Assembly (NCBI GenBank): GCA_022414725.1
Contig: CM039462.1
Span: forward strand, 4,155,161-4,219,160
DNA: 64,000 nucleotides
Origin: Microglena sp. YARC
Lineage: Eukaryota; Chlorophyta; Chlorophyceae; Chlamydomonadales; Chlamydomonadaceae
Direction of reading: 5' to 3'
The position numbers were made by a program, and so were the translations under genes. The first letter of the stretch is position 1. Each line of letters opens with the position of its first letter. Positions 11,834-21,262 of this stretch are shown here, one piece after another. The notes under the pieces were generated by a model, which was not told the DNA's origin, searched no databases, and was given only the letters and a program-made list of their open reading frames with translations.

Positions 11834-14800
11834 CGTTCTCACCCATCTGCCTACCCACCTACCATCTTAAGCCCGATCCGAAGCCCTGAACCTACCCTCT
11901 GCCCCATTCCCACCCACCCACCCACCCACCCACCATCCTACCCCCTAACCCCCCCAGGTATTTGCCGCGGCCCCCCCGGGGCCTACCACCTCAGCTGCTA
12001 TACTGCTAACTTGAGTGTCTCTCGCGTGGAGGAGGCCAAGGACGAGTGCTTGGATTCATTCGAGGATAGAGCTGTTGGTGCTGGCTGCAACTCCAGGATC
12101 ATTGAGGTTGCCAGCAATATCTACGGGTGCGAGGGGGCGGTGCTGGTGCTGGTGGCAGTGGTGCTGGTGGCAGTGGTGGTTATGGTGGTTGTGGTGCTGA
12201 TGCTAGTGGTGTGTGGTGTAGTGGTGTGGTGGTGGTGGCAGCACCGACGGTGGTGACTGCCACTGCAGGCTCCTTGAGGATGCCCCCAGGTTGTATTGGT
12301 GGTGGTGGTGCTGGTGCCGGCATGAACGCCGGTACTAGTGGTGGTGCTGGAGCTGGTGGATGTGCTGGTGGTTGTGCTTCTGCCCTCCCCCCCCCCCCCC
12401 CCACCCACCCTTTATGCCTGGGGGCACAGTCCCACAGACACACAAACACTCGCCACCTTCACTGTGGCGGCCGGTTCCATCTACACATGTGAGACTGCTG
12501 AGTGCGTGGACCCCAATGTGCCCCCCCCCTCCCCCCCCTAAACCACCACACACACACACACACACCACCGCCACAACTGCACACCACCACTACATCTGCA
12601 CACCATGGCTAAACACACACCATGGTACACCGCACTGCCGCACACATACACACACCGCACATATCCACTAAAACGCACACCACACACACACCACCTACTC
12701 CCCTGCCAAAAAACGAAAACCACCACACACACCAAACACACCTACACAACTACCTAAACACACACATACACACTCCACCACCACCACCACCCCGCCCCAC
12801 AGCTGTGGAACTGGCATCATCTATGCCTTTGAGACTGCTGCATGCATGGCTGCCTACCAGGCCCAGGAGAACACCAATAGCGATTGTGAGGATTACAGAG
12901 ATTATGGCTTGGGCTCATCAGCTAACCGCATGACTTCCACTGCTCCCGCAAACAACATTGAGTGCACTGGAACTCAGGTTTGTGTTTTGTTTGGTGGTTT
13001 GTTAGGTGTTTAATGAAGTGCAATAGTACTCAGTTTGGCATTTTGTTTGGGTATGAGCACTGGGTGTGAGGAGTTCACCAATGTTGGCTTGGCATGAGCG
13101 AGGAGCTTATCAATGTTGGCTTGGCATGAGGAGTTCACCAAAGTTGGCTAGGCTTGGCATGAGCGAGGAGCTCACCAATGTTGGCTTGGCATGGCATCAG
13201 TGAGGAGTTCGCCAATGTTGGCTTGGTTGCATCATCTAACGGCATGACTTTCACTGCTCCCCTTCAACGATGTAAATTGAGGGGGAATGCAGGTTGTTGT
13301 TTCGTTTTGTAAATATTTGGAACACATTGGATATGTTTGGAGCTGAGGGTGGTGTGATAGGCTGTTAGGGTCCCTGCATTCACCATTCGCCTGATTGGGC
13401 CAAAATCTGAAGTGGCCTCCAGCCGATGGCCCAATAAGCAACGTGGCTGGATAAGGGAGGCCTGGCCACAAGGGGCAGTGTAGCTGAACTGAGGCGGAAT
13501 AACACAACACATGTTTATGTTGGCCTGCCATCAGCCTGCCATCTGGACTGGCCCATCACCTAACCGCACAGCATGAACATCACTGAGTGCCCCCTTACAA
13601 GGACCCTGCCCAACTGGCTTTCATGGACACTATCACCTCAGCTGCTAAACCCTAACCTCACCTCACTCTAGGCATCATCTCTCAGGGACCCTGGTCCTCT
13701 GGCAAACCTTGCTTATCTGGCTCAATCTCAAAGCGACCCCTCACAGGGACCCTGCCCCTCTGGCAAACCTTGCTTATCTGGCTCACTCTCAAACCGACCC
13801 CTAACCCTAACCCTCACAAGGACCCTGGTCCTCTGGCAAACCTTTCTTATCTGGCTCAATCTCAAACTGACACCTCACCCTACCCCTCACAGGGACCCTG
13901 CCCCTCTGGCAAACCTTGCTTATCTGGCTCACTCTCAAACCGACACCGCACCCTACCCCTCACAAGGACCCTGGTCCTCTGGCAAACCTTTCTTATCTGG
14001 CTCAATCTCAAACTGACACCGCACCCTACCCCTCACAGGGACCCTGCCCCTCTGGCAAACCTTGCTTATTTAGCTCACTCTCAAACCGACACCGCACCCT
14101 AACCCTCACAAGGACCCTGGTCCTCTGGCAAACCTTTCTTATCTGGCTCAATCTCAAACTGACACCTCACCCTACCCCTCACAGGGACCCTGCCCCTCTG
14201 GCAAACCTTTCTTATTTAGCTCACTCTCAAACCAACCCCTCACCCTACCCCTCACAGGGACCCTGCCTCTCTGGCAAACCTTGCGTATATGGCTCACTCT
14301 CAAACCGACACCTCACCCTACCCCTCACAGGGACCCTGCCCCTCTGGCAAACCTTGCTTATCTTGCTCACTCTCAAACTGACCCCTCACCCTACCCCTCA
14401 CAGGGACCCTGCCCCTCTGGCGCCAGTGGATTCTTCCACCTGAGCTGCTACACGCGCAACTTGAGTGAGGATGCCGTTGTAGCAGCCAAGGAAGAGTGCA
14501 TCGGGAGCTTTGTCCAGTCCATGCCTGAGTGTGTGCCCTTACCTGAGGACTTTGAGGATTTTGATGACAGCGATGACCTTGACCTCATGGACTTGGAGGA
14601 GAACACTGGGGATGACTACTTTGGCTGCGTGCAGGCACCTTCCCCCCCCCCCCCCCCCACCCCACCCCCCACCCACACACACACACACACACACACCTCA
14701 CCCCCCACCCCTGCTGCTGCTGCTGCTGCATCTGCTGTCCATGTTGCTGCTGTTGGTGCTGTATGCATGCATTTTGTACAACTTAATTCAGAACCCTGAA

Positions 14801-15357
14801 CCTGAGTCTGAGTATGTGGTGTCAACACCGGATATGGCTCCATCACCCATGCATGTCTTGATGCCTACCCCTAAACCCTGAACCCCTGCATGTGATGTCT
14901 ACACCAGATATGGTTTCACCACTCAGGCTTGCCTGAGCCCTAAACATTAAACCTCAAAACATAAACTATAATCCCTTAACCCTAACCCTTCACCCCTACA
15001 TCACTATATGCACCCTGCCCTTGTGCCTGCAGCTGCGCTGTGTACACTGGATATGGCTTCACCACCCAGGCCTGCCTGGATGCCTATCAGGCACAGGAGA
15101 GCAGCAATAGAATGTGCATGCAGTACATCAGTAGGGGGCTAGGTGACGCTGCCAATCGCATGAACGCCACCGCCCCCCCCTCCTACATGTGTGGCAATGC
15201 AGCTGCCAGGGCCCCTGCCCCTCCCCCAACCCGAAAGTCCCCTCCCCCGGCACGAAAGTCCCCTCCCCCCACCCAAAGGTCATGTGTGCAGGCGTGCAAG
15301 CATAGTTTCAGGGGTAGGCAAAGGCGTGCCTGCAAGCAGGCATGCAAGAGTGATTGA
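7987..15357 (+). CDS. Secreted protein with four tandem Cys-rich domains and Pro-rich tails (nine exons)
   Basis: Exons: 7987-8047, 8788-8956, 9900-10074, 10198-10418, 10996-11282, 11958-12126, 12803-12977, 14404-14624, 15033-15357. The joined length is 1,803 nt (600 codons plus stop) and all phases agree (1,2,0,2,1,2,0,2). Exon 1 encodes a signal peptide (MPVLLITALLVAAVGSAFST), so the product is secreted. Exon pairs 2+3, 4+5, 6+7 and 8+9 encode four copies of one domain: C, then HLSCYT.NLS, a K-D/E-E-C helix, a Y/F-GC pair at the exon junction, AC..AYQAQE, GLG..ANRM..TAP and a final Cys. Exons 2-5 and 6-9 are near-identical, so a four-exon module was duplicated. Pro-rich segments (KSPPPARKSPPP type) follow domains 2 and 4, and the C-terminus is basic with four Cys. 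I do not recognise the domain. Oddity: the exon 8 donor reads GG|CT instead of GG|GT, so the last junction may be broken. Confidence 0.75.
8048..8787 (+). repeat. Intron 1 with decoy copies of the exon 2 start
   Basis: The intron contains diverged copies of the beginning of exon 2: near 8560-8590 (CTTTCAGCTGCTACACTG) and at 8718-8755 (GGTATTTGCCGCAGCCCCC followed by GCCTACCAC). They are separated by CCCACC-rich simple repeats. The true acceptor is CCCTCAG at 8781-8787. Confidence 0.65.
8957..9899 (+). repeat. Intron 2: GGT-rich then CAC-rich simple sequence
   Basis: The first half is G/T-rich (GGTGGTTGTG patterns). The second half, 9500-9890, is C/A-rich (CACACAGCACA, CACCACCAC) and leads into the acceptor GCCCCACAG. 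The two halves are roughly complementary in composition and could fold back in the transcript. The corresponding intron of the second module (12127-12802) has the same two-part design. Confidence 0.7.
10419..10995 (+). repeat. Intron 4 with degenerate repeats and one decoy of the exon 5 start
   Basis: After a CCCA/CACA tract come loosely repeated phrases (CTGCATCTGTGTTGTCTACACC, AACCCTAAACC). A decoy of the exon 5 coding sequence sits at about 10865-10892 (CCTTCACCACCCAGGCTTGCC), about 130 bases before the true acceptor CTTGGCTGCAG. Confidence 0.65.
11283..11957 (+). repeat. Intron 5 with a 41-base poly-C run
   Basis: An uninterrupted C run spans 11790-11830, a potential i-motif or G4 site on the opposite strand. 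A diverged decoy of the exon 6 start lies at 11720-11758 (CATCTCTCAGCTACCACACTG). CCCA repeats follow, up to the acceptor at 11951-11957. Confidence 0.7.
12978..14403 (+). repeat. Expanded intron 7: ten tandem decoys of the next exon's acceptor edge
   Basis: The equivalent intron in the first module is only 123 bp. Here 13057-13230 is a tandem array of a GTTGGCTTGGCATGA phrase, 13599-13650 is an old decoy of the exon 8 start, and 13680-14403 is a tandem array of about 72-bp units. Each unit carries CTCACAGGGACCCTGCCC, the exact acceptor and first bases of exon 8, followed by CTCTGGC. Two unit versions (GGGACCCTGCCCC and AGGACCCTGGTCC) alternate for most of the array, giving a dimer of about 145 bp. 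The last unit runs into the real exon at 14404. Confidence 0.85.
14625..15032 (+). repeat. Intron 8 with two decoys of the exon 9 start
   Basis: It starts with a C/CA tract and a CTG run (14711-14730). Decoys of the exon 9 coding start lie at about 14818-14865 (ACACCGGATATGGCTCCATC) and 14896-14937 (ACACCAGATATGGTTTCACC). The true acceptor is GTGCCTGCAG ending at 15032. The 5' end of the intron reads CT instead of GT. Confidence 0.65.
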
Positions 15358-15372
15358 TTGTCGCTAAAACTG

Positions 15373-15490
15373 TTGTAGATCAAGATCAGTCGTAGACCTA
15401 TCAATTGTACAACAGCTATAGATCAAGATCAGTCATAGACCAATCAAGTGTACAACAGCTGTAGATCAAGATCAGTTGCCTTTTATCAAG
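15373..15490 (+). repeat. 43-bp tandem repeat, about 2.7 copies
   Basis: The phrase AGATCAAGATCAGT starts at 15377, 15420 and 15463, so the period is exactly 43. It lies just 3' of the stop codon of the secreted-protein gene, probably in its 3' untranslated region or immediately downstream. Confidence 0.85.
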
Positions 15491-16930
15491 ATCAAGACAG
15501 ATGCCTTTTGTTGTGAGGTGGATTTCCTCAGTACCCCCAGTGACGGCGAGGAAGGAGACAGTCCTACCAAAGGAAAGGGAGAGGATCTGAATCCATTGCT
15601 TGTCTGCCGTGGTCAATGGGGGAAGTGATGAATGTTCGTTTGGTTGAGGGTCGGTATCTCCCACCGTCCCTAAGTGCGCTAACTCTTTTATAGAAGAGGC
15701 AATGCCATTCGAACTGAATCCTTGCTGCCCTTGGTTTGTGTAGGGACATCCACCTCCTGGGGTGAAATATCTTTCACAAGTTAAAACACATGTGTTGAAT
15801 ATTGCTTCATTGCTTACTACTAAGATAGAAAGTCAGCGATTTGTTTACTTTCACTATTCGTGTTTTTTGGTGGACCCCCCACCCCCTGTAGGAGCGGGGT
15901 CCCCATATTCACCTTTGGCCAGTTTGTTCCCCCTAATGTAGCAGAGATTTGGCGTTACACCAGTACCACTGGCACTGTACGATGACACACAAACTCAACA
16001 AAGTGCAACTCAACAACTCGCAATTCAAGTGAAGTCTACAACTCAACTCAACATCTCTGAGTTGTTGAATGAATACTCAGTTCAACAACGCGAAACTCAA
16101 CAACTCGAAACTTGCACCTCAACAACTTAGCAACTTACAACTCAACTCAACATTCGCATCTCGCAAATCAACAACTGATCGTCAGAGAGGTGGTGGGATC
16201 CCTATAACCACTATACATTTTGAGGCAATTTTTTCTTGTACGCACATAGGTATCACATTGTTGCAATGGCCTGTTGTAAATACTCATTGTTTCCTGACCC
16301 ACCGTCTTGCCGTATGTGCTTACTTAGCTGAAGTCGCCCCTTTCTTCATTTAGATACGATATGTTTAGTACAGACTGGTCGTCGCACACAAAAAAACTTA
16401 AGAATAATCTATAGTTGTGCTTGAAAATCTGCTGTAAATCTAGTACCATCCATTCGGGGCCCTAATCAACTTTGTTTGGCCTGACATGCTGAGTTAACCC
16501 TGGTTTATTATGTCCAAGTGGTTGTGGGGTCTTAGAACAAAATAATTCCTTATTCTCCGGTGACATCAGCCCTTTGTACATCAGTAGCCGGGAGAAGAAA
16601 AATGATCACTCCCCCCCCCACCCCCACCCCCCCACCCCGTGGCAAGAAACTGGAGTTATCATTATTTCAAACAAAAATAGTAGCAGGACAACGTCCTCAG
16701 CATGGTTCAGCTACACTTCACCTTGGGGCTAGCCTCCTTCCCCTCCCCCCCCCCCACCACCACCACCACTATGGCACCACCACACACACACAGACACAAA
16801 ACTCACCCCCACCCCCACAATCGCACCCACACACTCACACTGCCACACACAAATTCACCCATATGCCCACATTACACACTCATACTCACCCAGAGTATCC
16901 ACCCATACACCCCCATGGGTGTTTCGTGGC
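15491..16930. other. Intergenic stretch with a CAACTCAACA simple repeat
   Basis: 15965-16165 is rich in the phrase CAACTCAACA and variants. Short C-runs occur at 16610-16640 and 16742-16756. Otherwise I see no gene, RNA or element. Confidence 0.5.
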
Positions 16931-16934
16931 GCGT

Positions 16935-16992
16935 TTTAAGAAACACTCTATGGTGGTCTCAGAATGTCATTTGGAGTGAGTAAAAAGCTAGC
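16935..16992 (+). repeat. Dispersed repeat, shared with 54240-54292
   Basis: The phrase GGTGGTCTCAGAATGTCATT, then TGGAG and TGAGTAAAAAGCTAGC, recurs at 54245-54292 with a 3-bp insertion and two substitutions in the same orientation. The flanks differ, which indicates two insertions of one dispersed family. Confidence 0.65.
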
Positions 16993-17454
16993 AAACAATA
17001 TGAGGACTAGCCCTGACTCATTCCGCTATTCTGTAAGTCAGTTTGTCGAGTCCCGTGCCTGGTCTCCTGAAGGAGCACCTCAGCAGACAAGTTGAAGAAT
17101 CTCGGCCTAACTTGTCCCGATTCTTGGGCTGCAACTTCCTTTGAGCGGACTGCCTTTGCTGAAGCTTCTTAGACTAGAACTCTCTGTTTTTCTTTTGTGC
17201 TGACTATTTTTCGTGTGCTTAGTTCTCTCATACCAAATTACCAGCTTCAAGCCCGTGCCCAGCCGCTGGAGACTAATGATAGTGTGGTGTATGAGGAAAA
17301 CGTGTTGTCCGATTAGGGAATCCTATGGTTATATCCGCGTGATACACCACAGATGGGGGGGCAGGGGCCTTGGGGCTGTGTGGTAGGAGCGCAGGACATA
17401 TATGTTATATAGGTTCGATCCAAGAACGCGACTGACCGAGATCGTGTGCAAAAG

Positions 17455-18025
17455 GGTAGACATATGATCGATGGGTGCAAGGGCATGAATTCACGTATTC
17501 GCTGGCTGAACAACATTCTGGCCTTCCGGCCTCCCGTTGTTTATGTTTGCAGTCGAGGCAGGATCTCGATCATAAACCATAGGTAGACAGTCTGTGTTAA
17601 ACGGAAAGATGTGATCGATGGGGGACTGCCTCCTGGAAGCGCTTTCGGGCAGCTGCCTCCATACCAAGGCAGCGCTACCAGTGGTTTAATCGCACCAACC
17701 CGACCACTGGCAGCTCTCTTACTTTGCGCAATTGAAAATTCGCTGATGTACCAAGTCAACGGAACTTGTCGAAGTCCTGCACTGCTGCGCTGCGACCCCC
17801 CTTGCGAGGGGGGTCTGCCCGTGGGCAGGGGTCCGCCCCCCAGCCTTGCTGACGTCAACGATACGAAGGCGTAGAATAGCGGTGCCCTGCAAACAAAAGC
17901 AAACGCGTGAGTTCTTACATTTGCACCCATCGATCATATCCTTCCGTTCCACACAGACTGTCTTCCGCTCTTTTTTTATCGAGATCCTGACTCGACTGCA
18001 AATACGAACAACAGGAAGGCGCTTT
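17455..18025. repeat. Inverted-repeat element with arms of about 95 bp
   Basis: The arm at 17530-17625, reverse-complemented, matches 17930-18025 in order: CATCGATCA, CTTCCGTT, CACAGACTGTCT, ATCGAGATCCTG, CTCGACTGCAAA. A further partial copy of the ATGATCGATGGGTGCAA end lies at 17463-17480. The spacer of about 300 bp contains short frames with no recognised domain. It resembles a foldback or MITE-like element, but no target duplication was identified. Confidence 0.6.
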
Positions 18026-18474
18026 TCAAGAGCACCGTCCTCGCATTGCATAAGTTCACTTCCGCGTCTGCGATGCAACCGACCCCTCTGTACTAACAGG
18101 TTAAAAGGTGCGAACCCAGTCAACATATTCACTCGTTCAATACTACGTCATTCACTGCCCATTTCGTGGGCCATTCTAAAAAAATCCGTCTAGAACACAG
18201 CCCCAGGCAGGGCTCCCAGGCCCCTCGCCCTCGCACCCCCGTCACCCAGTCTCCCCCGGCCTGGCACGAGCCGATTGTTAAGCACGTAACAAGTTCGCCC
18301 TCCTGGTCGTTCGAGCGTTCAAAGCTTTAGCTCGCAAGTAAACTTGGAATATCATGCAGCGAATCCAACGCACTCAATAGATGTATCACCGCCCTTTCGA
18401 TCCTACGCCCGAAGCTCTGCGCAGGCCCCGAGATGAGTACACTCTGGACATCGGCATCTTTCAAGCCATACATG

Positions 18475-18485
18475 GCCCACCATCG
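18475..18485 (+). promoter_or_regulatory. Possible upstream element of the U2 gene
   Basis: GCCCACCATCG lies about 61-71 bases upstream of the U2 5' end. It resembles the plant snRNA upstream sequence element (RTCCCACATCG) with one extra base, and the spacing is close to the plant arrangement. I see no TATA box at the expected -30 position, so this is tentative. Confidence 0.3.
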
Positions 18486-18545
18486 GTCGATTGTATCTAT
18501 GTCAATACCACCTGGTACCAGTTCGCCGGCGTCCACCAGGTAATC

Positions 18546-18735
18546 ATACCTTTCTCGGCCTTTTGGCTAAGATCAAGTGTAGTATCTGTTCTGATCAGTA
18601 TAATAGCTGATTCGAGTCTTCATTGAGACTCATGCTATTATTCTAATTTCTCGTGGGGGACCGGAGTCTCGAAGCTTGCTTCGTGCCCAGTCAAGCATGA
18701 CTCTGGCATTGCACTACTGCCATTGTCGTGCACCC
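18546..18735 (+). ncRNA. U2: U2 spliceosomal snRNA gene
   Basis: The 5' end starts ATACC and continues as CTTTCTCGGCCTTTTGGCTA, the conserved U2 stem-loop I. Next comes AGATCAAGTGTAGTATCTGT with the branch-point-pairing GTAGTA at 18579-18584. A stem-loop GAGTCT/AGACTC (18614-18630) fits stem II. An AATTTCTCG stretch at 18645-18653 sits where the Sm site is expected and is a weak match to AAUUUUUGG. The 3' domain has GGCATTGCACTACTGCC, matching the stem-loop IV whose UAUUGCA loop binds U2B'', and ends GTGCACC. Length is about 190 nt, in the usual range. It pairs with the intron branch site in the spliceosome. The 3' end is approximate. Confidence 0.93.
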
Positions 18736-18949
18736 CGCCCTCCTAAATCCAGTACGTCTGAATGTGGGACTTCCCGCGCACATCTACGACAATCCTCAGT
18801 ATACAGCTAAAGTTACCATATTCCTCCTACCTACACCATGGCAGGTGTTCTTGATTAACGCCCATTTCAGCATGTTATTATGGGAATATAACCATGAGCT
18901 CGCTTTCTCAGGCAGCGTACCAAGGTTGTACAATGGTCGGTGTTTTTGC

Positions 18950-19150
18950 AGTCTAGCCGGCGTAGCCAGATGGGCTAAATAGACTTGCCCAACCTAACTT
19001 GAACAAGTGTACACTCTCCAGCCTCCCAGCCAGTTACTCGATGCTCGCCTCAGCACTTCGGCAGTAACATAAGTACAATACCAATTAAAATCAAAGCATA
19101 ATTATCACACAAGATTCTCTTATTTTTCAAAGAAACCTAAGCATTACGAT
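18950..19150 (-). repeat. Dispersed short element (GGTTGGGCAAGTC family)
   Basis: Read on the minus strand: a TTTGAAAAATAAGAG block, then TGATTTTAATTGG, then GGTTGGGCAAGTCTATTTAG, CTGGCTAC and GACTGCAA. The second half is shared with copies at 19760 and 58605 (+) and at 44880 and 53770 (-). The first half is shared with 5775-5905. Confidence 0.6.
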
Positions 19151-19759
19151 CTATGCGTTCTGGCCTTCTGGGAGAGTGGGAGTGTTCAGACAGACAGGGT
19201 GTGCTAAACCAATAGCAGGAATCAGCTTGTTTGTATTACATTGTCTATCAGCCTTCAGGCTGCTCACTGCCTGCTGGCAGAGTAAAACATGGGTAGCATA
19301 AACACTAGTACACCACACTCCAGAGTACAGAATGTAAGCACATGGCTGTAGACAGTTTAAAGACATGTCAGGCGAATAGCATGAATCAAAGTCTACCGAA
19401 TATGGGGGTACGCAGCAAATTTCTGGGTGCTGCCTGGGTCCTTCAGGAGGATCCCCAGCTCTGCTGCCTGATACACAACCAATTGTATAGCCTGTGTCCT
19501 GCGACGCAACGGAGCCTTCCTTCTGGTCAACGGACCCTCCCAACGTTATGTCTTGCGACGCAATGGACCCTTCGACGTTGTGTCTGCTACGGAGGACGCA
19601 GCGTCCTGGACAACCCTGGTGCATGCCACAGCAATCACGTAAAAATGCGATAATAATCGCAAAATTAAATTATCATCCCAGCTGAGATGACGATTTAATA
19701 ATATTGTAGAATTAAATTATCACTGAAGCACGAAATCATGGCCCCCGTCGGTTAAACGA

Positions 19760-19880
19760 TAGTTTGGGGATCAGTTCATCAGTGCTTTTTCTTTTTAAGC
19801 CCTTCCAAAACGGTTGGGCAAGACCCTTTAGCCTATTTGGTCCACCCCTGGACTGTAACAAGTAAGTAAGTAACTAGCTA
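19760..19880 (+). repeat. Dispersed short element (GGTTGGGCAAGTC family)
   Basis: Shared features in order: GTTCATCAGTGCTTTTT, AAGCCCTTCC, GGTTGGGCAAGACC, TAGCCTATTTGG, CCACCCCTGGACTG, and a terminal GTAAGTAAGTAA tail. The minus-strand copy at 44880-44985 matches block by block and ends in CATACATA-type repeats. A short repeat tail at a fixed 3' end suggests a SINE or the 3' end of a LINE-mobilised element. Confidence 0.7.
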
Positions 19881-20018
19881 ACACCGTGATGTGTGTCACA
19901 TTGACGGACCATCTTCAGACACAAGTATATACCCGCCCAAACAGCAAATCTGCATAAAGGAGGAATCAAATAAATGTATACTCATACGCTATACCTAATA
20001 TCTGCATTGGTCTTGAGC

Positions 20019-20228
20019 CCCTTTCAGTGATATACAATGGTCTAGTGGTAGACCAGATCGCTTGAGGATGAAGAGTCGGGGGTTCGACTCCCCCTTCGGT
20101 CGCTCTTGGCGTTGCAGGTCGTCGTCAACCGCGATGGTAGCTTGTCCAGTTGAGGTAGGAGACCGCTCCCCACCCGCGTACAACGGGCTCCCTTAACACC
20201 ACGCCCCACCAGGCGTTGTCATTACCAC
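20019..20228 (+). mobile_element. tRNA-derived SINE, copy 1
   Basis: The head has an exact Pol III A box, TGGTCTAGTGG (20038-20048), and a B box, GGTTCGACTCC (20081-20091), with tRNA-like spacing and an intact GGGGG/CCCCC T stem. The acceptor arm does not pair, so it is not a working tRNA. The body (about 20120-20228: CGTCAACCGCGATGG, CTCCCTTAACACCACGCC, CACCAGGCGTTGTCATT) is shared with 49002-49204. Flanks TGGTCTTGAGC (20008-20018) and TGGTCTTAGC (20229-20238) look like an imperfect target duplication. Mobilisation would depend on a partner LINE. Confidence 0.85.
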
Positions 20229-20584
20229 TGGTCTTAGCATCCTGTATATGGTTACAACATTACTGTTGCGGAACTTGTGTCGCCCACAAAATCCGTAGGG
20301 TGGTGCACTTACACTACGTTTCCTTTTTCGCTCGCATGGACATGCACGCTGTAGGGGGCAGTGCAAGGGTTGTTCAGAGGGACCCCCAGCTCTAGATCCT
20401 TAGACGCAACCAATTTTACAGCCTGCGTCCTGAGATGCAACCAATTTCATAGCCTGCGTCCTGAGACGCAACCGAACCAGTATAGCCTGCGTCCTAAGAC
20501 GCAACTCACTGAAGCTGGGTCTGCAGCCTAACAGACCCTTCGATGTTGCGTCTGTGACACAGCATCCTGAATAACCCTGGTCAG

Positions 20585-20660
20585 TGGTGGGCCTGGGCAA
20601 GTCTTTAAACTGTATACTCCCTGGTTTCTGCGGGCATCGCACGGGGGACTTGGAATTGGA
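20585..20660 (+). repeat. Dispersed family with CAAGTCTTTAAACTG head
   Basis: The order GGGCAAGTCTTTAAACTG, CTCCCTGGTTTCTGCGGGCA, TCGCACGGGGGAC, TGGAATTGG and GGTGAGCAGCCCAG recurs at 46925-47075 and 54885-54995. At all three sites it runs into CAATTCAAATTCAAAT-type A/T-rich sequence. It is probably a short retroposon whose 3' end tends to grow tandem repeats. Confidence 0.7.
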
Positions 20661-21000
20661 AGGCGGTGAGCAGCCCAGTGTTGGCTGAAACCCCCATGCA
20701 ACAATCCAAAATCAAATTTCATTTGAATTGGCAGGCGGTGAGCAGCCCAGTGTTGGCTGAAGAACCATGTAACAATTCAAATTCAAATTTCATTTGAATT
20801 GGCAGGCGGTGAGCAGCCCAGTGTTGGCTGAAACCCCCATGCAACAATCCAAAATCAAATTTCATTTGAATTGGCAGGCGGTGAGCAGCCCAGTGTTGGC
20901 TGAAGAACCATGTAACAATTCAAATTCAAATTTCATTTGAATTGGCAGGCGGTGAGCAGCCCAGTGTTGGCTGAAACCCCCATGCAACAATCCAATTCAA
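20661..21000 (+). repeat. Dimeric tandem repeat, period 143 bp (72+71)
   Basis: Five units start at 20661, 20733, 20804, 20876 and 20947. Each begins AGGCGGTGAGCAGCCCAGTG and ends in a CAAATTTCATTTGAATT stretch. Two versions alternate strictly: one with GAAACCCCCATGCAACAATCC, the other with GAAGAACCATGTAACAATTC. The array grew from the 3' end of the dispersed element just upstream, probably by duplicating a dimer. Confidence 0.9.
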
Positions 21001-21074
21001 TCTAGTCAGTGCATATCCTTTGTGTTAACCGTTCGTTCAGTCGTTCAGTACACAGTGTATTTGATGCCATGTGG

Positions 21075-21200
21075 TGTTTAGAAGCCGTGCTCACTGCTTG
21101 CTTCCAGCACCCAACACCTTAGCTGTGATATCAGGCAGTTTGGCAATCTCCGCATTCATGCGTGTGACCATGACCACCTCCGTGTCGTACACATTTGTTG
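21075..21200 (-). pseudogene. Partial duplicate of the terminal exon of the HPAT gene
   Basis: Minus-strand sequence encodes VYDTEVVMVTRMNAEIAKLP, then [13 protein letters not shown] and a stop, matching the end of the upstream terminal exon (21263-21439) at nearly every residue. The Pro-rich start of the exon and a clear acceptor are missing. It is probably an exon-edge duplicate, or an alternative last exon if an acceptor exists nearby. Confidence 0.6.
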
Positions 21201-21262
21201 TTTGTATTGCTGTGTGACATACATACACAGTGTGTTTCATACATGCCGTAAGGTAGCCGTGT

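Larger units (their letters stand above)
19430..20585 (+). repeat. Direct repeat pair (19430-19625 and 20385-20585) with a GCGTCCTGAGACGCAAC motif
   Basis: Both blocks begin near CCCCCAGCTCT and contain ACAACCAATT or GCAACCAATT, TATAGCCTGTGTCCTG, a TTCGA-GTTG-GTCTG phrase and CATCCTGAATAACCCTGG or its variant. In the second block the phrase with GCGTCCT and GACGCAAC, an imperfect palindrome, is tandemly repeated about four times. The SINE and a GGTTGGGCAAG element lie between the blocks. Confidence 0.65.

Noticed and set aside
13795..13820. Telomeric repeat (CCCTAACCCTAACCC)
   Set aside because: Only two to three units, embedded in the intron 7 tandem array. Similar scattered CCCTAA phrases at 10.6-10.9 kb are degenerate.
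17541..17930. 129-codon minus-strand frame
   Set aside because: It lies within the inverted-repeat element, competes with frames on the other strand, and has no recognisable domain.
19040..19110. U6 snRNA (phrase TTCGGCAGTAACATA)
   Set aside because: Only the first few bases resemble U6. The conserved ACAGAGA and AGC-containing core is absent, and the block is a dispersed repeat also at 5775-5905.
20031..20103. A working tRNA gene
   Set aside because: A and B boxes and the T stem are perfect, but the 5' acceptor sequence does not pair with the 3' side and the anticodon stem is poor. The downstream body is shared with 49002-49204, so it is a SINE head.
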